This document shows, piece by piece, positions 33,645-40,862 of a stretch of DNA of 64,000 nt. Source of the stretch: Singulisphaera acidiphila DSM 18658 (lineage in GTDB: Bacteria > Planctomycetota > Planctomycetia > Isosphaerales > Isosphaeraceae); the NCBI RefSeq assembly GCF_000242455.2, contig NC_019892.1:7078744-7142743 (forward strand), read 5' to 3'. Numbering within the stretch: the first letter of the stretch is position 1; each line of letters begins with the position of its first letter. The position numbers were made by a program, and so were the translations under genes. Under the pieces are notes generated by a model. The model was given only the letters and a program-made list of their open reading frames with translations, did not search any database and was not told the DNA's origin.

Positions 33645-34673
33645 ATGCCTGACTTACTGATCCCCGCCACCGTGATCGGAAGCTGGTCCTTTCCGGGCTG
33701 GTACGAGAAGTTCGTGGCTGATGTCGCTACGGCTCCAGAGCATTTCGGGCCGATCGATCGCGAGGAAGCGCTCCGGGACGCCGTCCGGCTGGCGATCGAC
33801 GACCAGCTCCGTGCGGGCCTGGAGCGGATCACTGACGGCGAGATGGGGCGTGTCGACTTCAACCTTGGTTTCTACGACTTCCTCCAAGGGATCGAGCCGC
33901 TCGGAACCCTCCGGCGGTTGGGAGCTCCCGCCCACGACCAGCGAACCAAGTACCGTTGTGTGGGGCCGCTCAGTGCGCCCGAGGGCCTCGGGATCGTCGA
34001 AGAGTATCACCGCCTCCGCGCTTTGACCGATGCGCCTGCGAAGATGCCCATCCCCGGCGCATTTACGCTCGCAGGGTGCATTTCGGGAGGAGAGCTCTAC
34101 CCCAGCCGCAACGCCGTGACCGAGGCCCTGATCCCGATCGTGAATGCCGAGCTCAAGGCCGCGGTCGCCGCAGGGGTGGATTTCGTCCAGCTCGACGAAC
34201 CGAGCTTCGCATGCCACCCCGACGACCCCGACTATTTTCTCGACGTGATCGCCCGCACGGTTGAAGGGATCAATGCTTACGTGAGCATGCACATGTGCTT
34301 TGGCAACTATCGTGCCCGGGCCGTGGGCTGGCGGTCGTATCGCCCGCTCTTTCCTCACATCGGTCGAGCGAAGGTGAACCAACTCGCCATGGAATTCGCC
34401 AGCCGGGAGATGGCCGAGGTGGAGCTTCTCAAAGAACTGCCCGAGACGATGCACGTTGCGGTCGGCCTGGTGGACGTCAAGAATACCTGGATCGAGCCCC
34501 CGGAATTGGTCGCCGAGCGACTGCGGATCGTGCTTAAGCAGGTCGGTCCCGAACGCGTTTCGGTCACGCCGGATTGCGGCTTTTCGCAGACGGCTCGTCA
34601 TATTGCCGTGGCCAAGGCCAAGGCGATGGCCGAAGGTGTCCGAATCGTTCGCGATTCCCTCAGCTATCGTTGA
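33645..34673 (+). CDS. Cobalamin-independent methionine synthase C-terminal-domain-like methyltransferase
   Basis: A 342-residue protein corresponding to only the C-terminal zinc barrel of MetE. It starts ATVIGSWSFPGWYEKFVAD and carries FVQLDEPSFACHPDD (substrate Asp/Glu), the zinc ligands in YVSMHMCFGNY (His-x-Cys) and the last cysteine in VTPDCGFSQTARH. Stand-alone MetE-C proteins transfer methyl groups between thiols, often from a corrinoid protein or an unknown donor rather than methyl-tetrahydrofolate. The ATG at 33645 has GGAGAG upstream. An IS is inserted 17 bp after the stop codon; the probable original terminator now lies beyond it (35774). Confidence 0.88.
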   Translation: MPDLLIPATVIGSWSFPGWYEKFVADVATAPEHFGPIDREEALRDAVRLAIDDQLRAGLERITDGEMGRVDFNLGFYDFLQGIEPLGTLRRLGAPAHDQRTKYRCVGPLSAPEGLGIVEEYHRLRALTDAPAKMPIPGAFTLAGCISGGELYPSRNAVTEALIPIVNAELKAAVAAGVDFVQLDEPSFACHPDDPDYFLDVIARTVEGINAYVSMHMCFGNYRARAVGWRSYRPLFPHIGRAKVNQLAMEFASREMAEVELLKELPETMHVAVGLVDVKNTWIEPPELVAERLRIVLKQVGPERVSVTPDCGFSQTARHIAVAKAKAMAEGVRIVRDSLSYR

Positions 34674-34690
34674 GGTTGAGCTGAAATTGA

Positions 34691-34705
34691 TAGGAGTTAC
34701 GCAGT
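34691..34705 (+). repeat. Left terminal inverted repeat of the IS
   Basis: TAGGAGTTACGCAGT, a perfect inverse of the right end. The direct repeat ATTGA immediately precedes it. Confidence 0.92.
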
Positions 34706-34759
34706 AGTGGCCGTGCGTCCATATCGCGCCGTTCGTCTTGTGACGTTACGCTGGACCTG

Positions 34760-35746
34760 ATGAGCGACCCCAAATGCCGCGACACCGACTACATCGATTT
34801 TCTGATCGCCAGCCCCAGATCCTTCACTTGTACAGAGGCCGCCAGCGTGCAGCCCGAATCAAACGACCCGCCGGCCCACGACGCCTTCACCCGGCTCCTT
34901 CACCGCCTCGAACCCGATCCGGAAACACTCTGGCGTGAGGCCGAACCCTCGGTGACGAAGACCCGGGGTGTTCTGGTCATCGACGATTCGACCCTGGATA
35001 AACCTTATGCCAGGAAGATGGAACTCGTCAGCCGCCACTGGTCGGGTAAGCACAAGCGGGTTGTTATGGGGATCAATTTGATCACCCTGTTGTGGACCGA
35101 CGGGGACCGGAACGTCCCCTGCGATTACCGTCTCTATGACAAGGGGAACGACGGCCTGACCAAGAACGATCACATGCAGACGATGCTCGCAACCGCCCAC
35201 ACCCGAGGCTTTGAGCCGGCCTGTGTGGTCTTCGACAGCTGGTACAGCGGCCTAGAGAATCTCAAGACGATTCGCGGCTTGGGATGGCGATGGTTGACGC
35301 AGTTGAAGGTCAATCGCAAGGTGAACCTCAACCGCCAAGGCTTGCGGGCGGTGAGCGAGACAGCGATCAGCGCCGAGGGGACAGTCGTCTGGCTGGAGGG
35401 CTACGGACCGGTGCGGGTTTTCAAGGTCGTCTCCCAACACGGGGACATTGAATACTGGGCGACTGGAGACGTGGCCATGACAGAGTTGGAGCGATTGGTG
35501 CACGCTGAGAAGTGCTGGGCGATCGAGGAATATCACCGAACATTGAAGCAATGCTGCGGTGTGGAACGAGCGCAGGTCCGTGCCGGACGAGCGCAGCGGA
35601 ATCACGTTGGGCTGGCGATCCGAGCCTTCCTGCGTCTGTCGCATCATTTCTTCACTACAGGTGTAAGTTGCTACGAGGCCAAGGCTGGGATCGTCCGGAG
35701 TGCGGTCAGGGCATACATCGCCGACCCACTGTACAATTTTTCATGA
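34760..35746 (+). CDS. DDE transposase (IS701/IS4-like)
   Basis: A 328-residue transposase filling the IS. The DDE residues are visible: GVLVIDDSTLDKPYA (Asp75/76), ACVVFDSWYSGLENLK (Asp159) and CWAIEEYHRTLKQCCG (Glu256/257), with the YREK-like segment E-Y-H-R-x-L-K next to the last Glu. The middle of the protein (RHWSGKHKRVVMGINLITLL, CDYRLYDK, TKNDHM) matches a subgroup frequent in cyanobacteria and planctomycetes. The stop codon overlaps the right inverted repeat by one base. No frameshift or truncation. ISfinder would settle the family name. Confidence 0.93.
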   Translation: MSDPKCRDTDYIDFLIASPRSFTCTEAASVQPESNDPPAHDAFTRLLHRLEPDPETLWREAEPSVTKTRGVLVIDDSTLDKPYARKMELVSRHWSGKHKRVVMGINLITLLWTDGDRNVPCDYRLYDKGNDGLTKNDHMQTMLATAHTRGFEPACVVFDSWYSGLENLKTIRGLGWRWLTQLKVNRKVNLNRQGLRAVSETAISAEGTVVWLEGYGPVRVFKVVSQHGDIEYWATGDVAMTELERLVHAEKCWAIEEYHRTLKQCCGVERAQVRAGRAQRNHVGLAIRAFLRLSHHFFTTGVSCYEAKAGIVRSAVRAYIADPLYNFS

Positions 35747-35760
35747 CTGCGTAACTCCTA
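35746..35760 (-). repeat. Right terminal inverted repeat of the IS
   Basis: ACTGCGTAACTCCTA, the perfect inverse complement of the left end, followed directly by the duplicated ATTGA (35761-35765). Confidence 0.92.
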
Positions 35761-35773
35761 ATTGAATTGAGTC

Positions 35774-35805
35774 AGGCCGGGACAGGTCCGGCCTCCCTTT
35801 TTTTT
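35774..35805 (+). terminator. Intrinsic terminator just beyond the IS
   Basis: AGGCCGG (35774-35780) pairs with CCGGCCT (35788-35794), followed by CCC and a run of eight T (35798-35805). It sits 14 bp outside the right end of the IS. Rejoining the flanks places it 31 bp after the methyltransferase stop, suggesting it was that gene's terminator before the insertion. Confidence 0.75.
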
Positions 35806-35953
35806 ATTTCAGAGACGGTCTTCCCTTCGGCTCCGCAAGCGGACCACCAAAGCCGCACTTCGTTCTCAATCTCCAAAGCGGAGAGCTCGCCTTTCCCCAG
35901 CCTGTTTCGGGAGTTAGAATAAACGAGGCAAAAAAAAAGGGGAGTTTTCGCGC

Positions 35954-36391
35954 ATGACGAGGGTGGAGAATCAGGAACGGACACCAACCTACCGAGGGTT
36001 GATCGTGCCTGGTTTATGCGCGGTCATCCTCTCCCTGTTCTTTGCCTATCTCCTTTCTTCCCCCTCCAGCTTGTCCCCCGCACTCGCTCTCGGGGACTTC
36101 AGAGCCATCGAGCCACCGAGCTTCTTTGCCGAGACCTTTCCCCGTCCTTCGGGGTTCACCACTTGGCTCGAGTATCACGATCAAGGCTCGAACGACGTTA
36201 CGCGGGGGCAAGCCAATGTCGGGTCGCGGATGGTGTTGGCTCGACACTTCAAACCGGCTGTGGTCCTCGACGTTCGCGGGACGAGGCTTCGGCCTGAACA
36301 TCGCGTCCTTGTCCAGAGCGGGTCGTCGTTCCGTCCGGAACAATTCCCCCCCCCGTCACTCCAAGTCCTGCTCTGCCTCTGGCTGACATGA
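35954..36391 (+). CDS. Small single-pass membrane or secreted protein, unknown function
   Basis: A 145-residue protein. A hydrophobic segment at about 16-36 (LIVPGLCAVILSLFFAYLLS) suggests a membrane anchor or signal peptide, followed by a soluble region without recognisable motif (PPSFFAETFPRPSGFTTWLE, then RMVLARHFKPAVVLDVRGTR). AGGGGAG about nine bases before the ATG supports translation. The C-terminal stretch (FPPPSLQVLLCLWLT) looks less protein-like, so a frameshift near the end is possible. No family assigned. Confidence 0.45.
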   Translation: MTRVENQERTPTYRGLIVPGLCAVILSLFFAYLLSSPSSLSPALALGDFRAIEPPSFFAETFPRPSGFTTWLEYHDQGSNDVTRGQANVGSRMVLARHFKPAVVLDVRGTRLRPEHRVLVQSGSSFRPEQFPPPSLQVLLCLWLT

Positions 36392-36696
36392 CCGGCTGGC
36401 CGCCTCTTGGCTCGTTGCGGAAGACTTCGATGGGTTCCTGAGCCCATGACGGGGATGGGGTTTCCGCCGCCGGGGAGGCCCTGTGACGCCTTGTCGATGC
36501 GGGGTCGTGGACCAGACGATCTCGGGGCAAGTCAAGAAAACTTTCGACGGTCGGCCCTCTCGTCCGTTAGTGTTCGACTTCATCCTTCTGGTGAGTCGAC
36601 CTCGCGGAGGAGTGGTCGAGTTGAATGCGCAAGCGATGGCGAACCTGGTCATCAAACCACGATGAAGTTTATGAATCGACGAGTGGAGGGATCACC
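36392..36696. other. Intergenic region before the antiporter gene
   Basis: A 305-bp stretch. A 60-codon frame (GTG at 36483 to 36665, preceded by GGGAGG) could encode a tiny protein, but it has no recognisable features and I do not call it. Otherwise this is the probable promoter region of the antiporter. Confidence 0.3.
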
Positions 36697-38454
36697 GTGC
36701 ATGACGTTTCGCTGATTTTACTCATCACCATTGGGCTTGCGTTTGCCCTCCTCTTTGGCGCGATTACGAACCGCCTGGGTCTCTCACCCATCGTGGGTTA
36801 TTTGCTTGCTGGAGTGATGGTTGGTCCTTACACGCCTGGTTTCGTCGGGGACCCGCATATTGCGTCCCAGTTGGCCGAGATGGGCGTCATCCTGCTGATG
36901 TTTGGGGTGGGGCTCCATTTCCATGTCGAGGATCTCGTTCGCGTCAAGGCGATTGCCGTCCCTGGTGCGATCGTCCAGATCACGGCCGCGACGGTGATGA
37001 CTGCCGGGATCGCGGTCCTGCTCGGCCGCCCCTTGACCACCGGACTCATCCTTGGAGTGGCTGTCTCGGTTGCGAGCACCGTGGTTCTCATCCGGGTGCT
37101 CATGGACAACGGAGTGATGCACACCCCGCAAGGGCACGCCTCGGTGGGTTGGTTGCTCGTTGAGGACCTGTTCACGGTCGTGGTCCTGGTCGTGCTCCCG
37201 ATTCTAAAGGATGCGATCGCGGGGGGGAGTCTGGCGATGGTCGGGACCTCGCTCCTCATGACGGCGGTCAAAATGATCGCACTCGTCTTCCTGGTCCTGG
37301 TCGTGGGGAAGCGAGTCCTGCCGCTCTTGATGAATTCCATGGCGCGGACGCGGTCCCGCGAACTGTTCACCCTCTCGGTGTTGGTCGTCGCCCTGGGCGT
37401 CGCGGCCGGCTCGGCGTTGGTCTTCGGTGTGTCGATGGCGCTCGGCGCATTCCTTGCCGGGATGGTCGTCGGTCGGTCTGACGTGAGCCACCAGGCGGCC
37501 TCCGACGCCTTGCCGATGCGTGACGCCTTCGCGGTCCTCTTCTTCGTCTCGGTGGGGATGCTCTTCAATCCGGCGGCGACGCTCGCGAACTGGGATTTGA
37601 CCCTCGGCGTCTTCGCAGTCATCTTCATCGGCAAGCCGCTCGCCGCACTCGGCATCGTGCTCCTCCTTGGCTACCCGATCCGAACGGCGCTCACAGCCGC
37701 CATGGCCCTGGCCCAGATCGGCGAATTCTCCTTCATTCTGGGTGAAGAGGCGCGCTCGCTCGGCTTCCTGTCTGAGGCGGAAACGAGCGTCTTGGTGAGC
37801 TGCGCCATCGTCTCGATCACTGTGAATCCGCTCATTTTTCGGCTGATCGGCCCCGTGGAACGGTGGCTCCTGGCCAAGCCAGGGCTCGGGCCAAGGCTGA
37901 CGGGGCGGTCGGCGGATGACACGCTCACGAAACTGGGCGAGTCAGACGCGGTCGCAACCTCAACGGCGAGTGCCGTGGTGGTGGGCTACGGCCCGGTTGG
38001 TCAGACCCTGACGCGAATTCTCAGGGATTTTGCGATCAATCCCATTGTGATCGACCTGAATGTGGATACGGTCAAGCGATTGCGTGCCGAAGGGATCCGT
38101 GCGATTTACGGCGATTCCAGCAGCAAGGAGATCCTCTCGGCGGCGAAGATCGAAGCGGCCGAGTTCCTTCTCGTGACGCTCCCGGATCGATCGGCCCGAA
38201 CTCCGATCATTGCCACGGCGTTGTCCCTGAATCCGGACCTAAAGGTGCTCGTCCGGGCCCATTATATCAGCGAGCGGGAGACTCTGGAACAATTGGGCGT
38301 CGCGGCGGTCGCGTACGAGGAAGCGGAGGTCGCGGTCGCCTTGGCCGAGATGCTGCTCCAGCAGATCGGGGTCAGTGAGGAAGACCTTCAGACGAGGGCC
38401 GCCGTGATTCGAAATGAACTGGCATTGATTCGCCCTCGGGCCGAGGTCCATTGA
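36697..38454 (+). CDS. CPA2 (KefB-type) monovalent cation:proton antiporter with TrkA-N domain
   Basis: A 585-residue inner-membrane transporter. About twelve hydrophobic segments form the Na+/H+ exchanger domain, starting VSLILLITIGLAFALLFGAI, with LGLSPIVGYLLAGVMVGPYT, SVASTVVLIRVLMDNG and LGAFLAGMVVGRSDV. A cytosolic NAD-binding TrkA-N domain follows at about 420-550 (AVVVGYGPVGQTLTRILRDF, GIRAIYGDSSSKEILSAAKI). No TrkA-C domain is evident after it. It exchanges K+ or Na+ for protons, gated by the nucleotide-binding domain. I chose the GTG at 36697, seven bases after a perfect GGAGGG; the open frame upstream is non-coding. Confidence 0.93.
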   Translation: MHDVSLILLITIGLAFALLFGAITNRLGLSPIVGYLLAGVMVGPYTPGFVGDPHIASQLAEMGVILLMFGVGLHFHVEDLVRVKAIAVPGAIVQITAATVMTAGIAVLLGRPLTTGLILGVAVSVASTVVLIRVLMDNGVMHTPQGHASVGWLLVEDLFTVVVLVVLPILKDAIAGGSLAMVGTSLLMTAVKMIALVFLVLVVGKRVLPLLMNSMARTRSRELFTLSVLVVALGVAAGSALVFGVSMALGAFLAGMVVGRSDVSHQAASDALPMRDAFAVLFFVSVGMLFNPAATLANWDLTLGVFAVIFIGKPLAALGIVLLLGYPIRTALTAAMALAQIGEFSFILGEEARSLGFLSEAETSVLVSCAIVSITVNPLIFRLIGPVERWLLAKPGLGPRLTGRSADDTLTKLGESDAVATSTASAVVVGYGPVGQTLTRILRDFAINPIVIDLNVDTVKRLRAEGIRAIYGDSSSKEILSAAKIEAAEFLLVTLPDRSARTPIIATALSLNPDLKVLVRAHYISERETLEQLGVAAVAYEEAEVAVALAEMLLQQIGVSEEDLQTRAAVIRNELALIRPRAEVH

Positions 38455-38852
38455 GTCGGCAGGGGATTGGCTCCATCACGAGTCTTTTTTTCCTCGAGAT
38501 GCAAGGGATCGAACCTCCGTATCAACCAGGCGAACTCCTGGCCTGAGCCACCAACCTTTGGCACAATAGCGAACGAAAATCCGGCCGTTCCGTGGGAGGG
38601 GGGCGTTGAGATGCGAGACGCCCCCGGGCCACCACGGTTGCGGCCGTTCTCCTGAAGGCGAACCGTATCCCTGGGTCATGGTCTCGAGCGAGTTCGAGTC
38701 CCAGGGCCCGGCCCGCGCGGTGAATCCGTGTCGGAACACCGGGGCAAGGTTGGAGGACGGGGCTGAGTTGCGTGCCCCCGAACGCGAGAATGCAGTGTGC
38801 GATTGACCTGCCGTGCCCGGCGGTATTCCCCCTTTGGATGAGGACTTTGGCC
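38455..38852. other. Structured intergenic region
   Basis: A 398-bp gene-free stretch with several strong hairpins: GGGGGCGT/ACGCCCCC (38599-38625) and a nested CCCTGGG/CCCAGGG plus CTCGA/TCGAG structure (38669-38706). A degenerate tRNA-like sequence lies on the minus strand at 38494-38571. A T-rich run (38484-38491) follows the antiporter stop by 30 bases and may help end transcription. Reading frames across it are not convincing. Confidence 0.45.
38494..38571 (-). pseudogene. Degenerate tRNA-like sequence
   Basis: On the minus strand the sequence shows a perfect D-arm-like hairpin (GCCA, 8-base loop AAGGTTGG, TGGC), a 5-bp anticodon-like stem (CAGGC/GCCTG) with an oversized 9-base loop, and a T-arm with GGTTCGATCC. 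The T-stem has only four pairs, and just four of seven acceptor pairs form. It could be a decayed tRNA or chance; it is very unlikely to be functional. Confidence 0.2.
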
Positions 38853-39440
38853 ATGATGAAAACCCCGACCTATACCGCCTTCACCCTCGCAATCGCACTT
38901 TTCCTCCTCGTCCTTATCTTCACCTCGCCCTCGTCCTGTCATCGCGAGCCGCACGCCGAGATTCATGCACCGGGAGTAAAAACCCGAAAAGCGGTCACGG
39001 AAATCGAGTCGACCGCGGGTATGAAGGTGGTCGCTGGGCAAACCATCTACGTTCCCTCGTATTCGTCAATCTATACTGCGGATAAAGCCAATACCTTCTA
39101 CCTGGCCACCACGCTGAGCATTCGCAATACGGACCGGAACCAGCCCATCGTCATCACCACGGCGCGTTACTACGACCAGGACGGCGAGGTCATCCGCGAC
39201 TATCTCAAGAAACCGCTTCGAATCGGGCCGATGGCCTCGATCGAATTCTTCGTGCCGGAAAGTGACACGAGCGGCGGGGTCTCGGCCAGCTTCCTCGTCG
39301 AGTGGGTCGCCGAACAGAGCGTGAACGCGCCCCATGTCGAATCGGTGATGATCGGAGCCGCGAGCACTCAAGGGGTGGCGCTCACCAGCCCCGGCCGCGT
39401 CCTGTCGGATCGAAGCCGGGGTATCACTCCGGGGCTGTAG
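38853..39440 (+). CDS. DUF3124 family exported protein
   Basis: A 195-residue protein with an N-terminal hydrophobic segment (FTLAIALFLLVLIFTSPSSC) that could be a lipoprotein or signal peptide (a Cys follows TSPSS). The rest is a DUF3124 domain: GQTIYVPSYSSIYTADKANT, LATTLSIRNTDRNQPIVITT, ARYYDQDGEVIRDYLKKPLR, GPMASIEFFVPESDTSGGVS and FLVEWVA near the end. The family is predicted periplasmic, all-beta, and of unknown function. GAGGA eight bases upstream supports the ATG at 38853; the frame runs upstream to 38772 but that part is non-coding. Confidence 0.85.
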   Translation: MMKTPTYTAFTLAIALFLLVLIFTSPSSCHREPHAEIHAPGVKTRKAVTEIESTAGMKVVAGQTIYVPSYSSIYTADKANTFYLATTLSIRNTDRNQPIVITTARYYDQDGEVIRDYLKKPLRIGPMASIEFFVPESDTSGGVSASFLVEWVAEQSVNAPHVESVMIGAASTQGVALTSPGRVLSDRSRGITPGL

Positions 39441-39506
39441 AAGAACTGGCGCAACGGGATGGTGGCGGGTGGATGATCTGGTTTGCTCACCTCATCATCC
39501 CCGCGA

Positions 39507-39854
39507 TCACTTGGCAGGGATCTTTTCCCCCTCGGTGCGGGTCGCCTTCGTTTGCCCGACGTTCACGTCGACATTCACCTTCTCCTTCGACTCTTTGGTA
39601 ATCTTGACCGGCGTTGACTCCGTCGTTTCGCTGAGCGTCTCGCCCGTCTTGGTGTCGATGACTTTGGTATCCTTGACGACCTGCAAATCGCGAGACGTTT
39701 CCACGGCTTTCGTAGTCTTATTGTCAGTGATCCCAATTGCTTTCTCGGCGATCTTGGCGTCGGGATGGTCCGCGTCGTCGACGCAACCCGAGATCAGGCC
39801 CGCCGCGCCGATCACGGCGGCCGACACGATTGAAGAGCGGAACACGTGGCGCAT
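39507..39854 (-). CDS. Small lipoprotein with Lys/Thr-rich tail
   Basis: A 115-residue protein with a clear lipoprotein signal (RSSIVSAAVIGAAGLISGC; lipobox I-S-G-C). The mature part is hydrophilic and repeat-like (KVIDTKTGETLSETTESTPV, KITKESKEKVNVDVNVG), with high Thr, Lys, Glu and Val and no recognised domain. AAGGAG upstream fixes the ATG at 39854; the frame continues upstream without sense. It is convergent with the DUF3124 gene and divergent from the next. The function is unknown; similar small Thr/Lys-rich lipoproteins are often envelope stress or cell-wall proteins. Confidence 0.75.
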   Translation of the reverse strand: MRHVFRSSIVSAAVIGAAGLISGCVDDADHPDAKIAEKAIGITDNKTTKAVETSRDLQVVKDTKVIDTKTGETLSETTESTPVKITKESKEKVNVDVNVGQTKATRTEGEKIPAK

Positions 39855-40016
39855 GGAAAAGCTCCTTTGTGAACGGTGTCCATTCAACGAGTCTTTAACT
39901 CGATTCCTACGCATTTCCGATGCCGGAGAGACCAGGATGGATTGGCGAAGAGCATCGGACGACATCCCTTCAAGAACAGGCTCCCAGGGTGGGAGGTTGC
40001 GTGGAGTAATTGCACG

Positions 40017-40862
40017 ATGATCGAGCCGATTCAAGCCGGCGCAGAGTTCCTGGACGATGTGGAGTCAACCCATCCTGATCCGGGAACGCTCGCGATCTGG
40101 TGGCTCGGCCAGAGCGGATACGTCATCAAGTCCGCTGGCGGGACGTTGGTCATCGACCCCTATCTCTCCGAGCATCTGACCACGAAATATGCAGGGACGG
40201 CGAAGCCCCACGTCCGGATGACGCGCTCCCCTTGCCGTGGGCCTGATCTCCGACGTGTGGACCTGGTCCTCTCAAGCCACAAGCATTCCGACCATCTCGA
40301 CCCCGGAACCCTCCCCGGCTTGCTCGAGGCCTCGCCCGAGGCGACGCTCGTGTTACCCGAGGCCCTGGTCGAGCATGCGATCGGACTCGGATTGCCCGCC
40401 GACCGGCTCGTTGGACTCGATGCCGGGAGGAACTTCCGCCATCGTGGATTCCAGGTCGAAGCCATTCCGTCCGCGCATGAGGGACTGGACACCGACGATC
40501 GAGGGCGGCACCTCTATTTGGGCTACATCATCGAAGTGGAGGGACTTCGCCTGTATCATAGCGGTGATACCTTGTTCTACGATGGTTTGGTCGAGCACCT
40601 CGGCGATGGGGCGTTCGACGTCCTCTTCTTGCCAATCAATGGGCGAGACCCGGCGCGTGGAGTCGCAGGGAATATGTCCGCCGCCGAGGCGGTGACCCTG
40701 GCGACGGTCGTGAGACCGCGTTTTGTCGTTCCGCACCATTACGAGATGTTCACATTCAATACGGTTCCGATCGGTAATTTTGAGTCCGAGGCCCTTCGCC
40801 TGCCCGTCGGCGTGAATCCGCGGGTCTTGCGGTGCGGCGAGCGCTGGGAGATCAAGCGGTGA
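40017..40862 (+). CDS. Metallo-beta-lactamase-fold hydrolase (UlaG-like)
   Basis: A 281-residue cytosolic protein. Zinc ligands occur in LVLSSHKHSDHLDPGTL (HxHxDH), AIPSAHEGLD, LYHSGDTLFYDG and PRFVVPHHYEMF, and the first strands (LAIWWLGQSGYVIKSAGG, LVIDPYLS) are those of the UlaG/lactonase subfamily. UlaG hydrolyses L-ascorbate-6-phosphate, but related proteins act on other sugar lactones or phosphodiesters, so the substrate is open. Its stop codon overlaps the GTG start of xylB (GTGA), indicating translational coupling and a shared sugar pathway. Confidence 0.88.
   Translation: MIEPIQAGAEFLDDVESTHPDPGTLAIWWLGQSGYVIKSAGGTLVIDPYLSEHLTTKYAGTAKPHVRMTRSPCRGPDLRRVDLVLSSHKHSDHLDPGTLPGLLEASPEATLVLPEALVEHAIGLGLPADRLVGLDAGRNFRHRGFQVEAIPSAHEGLDTDDRGRHLYLGYIIEVEGLRLYHSGDTLFYDGLVEHLGDGAFDVLFLPINGRDPARGVAGNMSAAEAVTLATVVRPRFVVPHHYEMFTFNTVPIGNFESEALRLPVGVNPRVLRCGERWEIKR

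Larger units (their letters stand above)
34691..35760 (+). mobile_element. Complete insertion sequence (IS701/IS4-type), 1,070 bp
   Basis: Bounded by perfect 15-bp terminal inverted repeats, TAGGAGTTACGCAGT at 34691-34705 and its complement at 35746-35760. It contains one intact transposase gene. The bases directly outside are identical on both sides (ATTGA at 34686-34690 and 35761-35765), a 5-bp target-site duplication. Intact ends, intact gene and intact duplication point to a recent insertion. Confidence 0.93.

Noticed and set aside
36483..36665. 60-codon frame upstream of the antiporter with a GGGAGG site
   Set aside because: The ribosome site is suggestive, but the protein has no recognisable feature and overlaps other random frames; too weak to call.
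38669..38706. TTCGAGTCC resembling a tRNA T-arm on the plus strand
   Set aside because: The bases are explained by a nested hairpin (CCCTGGG/CCCAGGG with CTCGA/TCGAG); no other tRNA arm fits around it.
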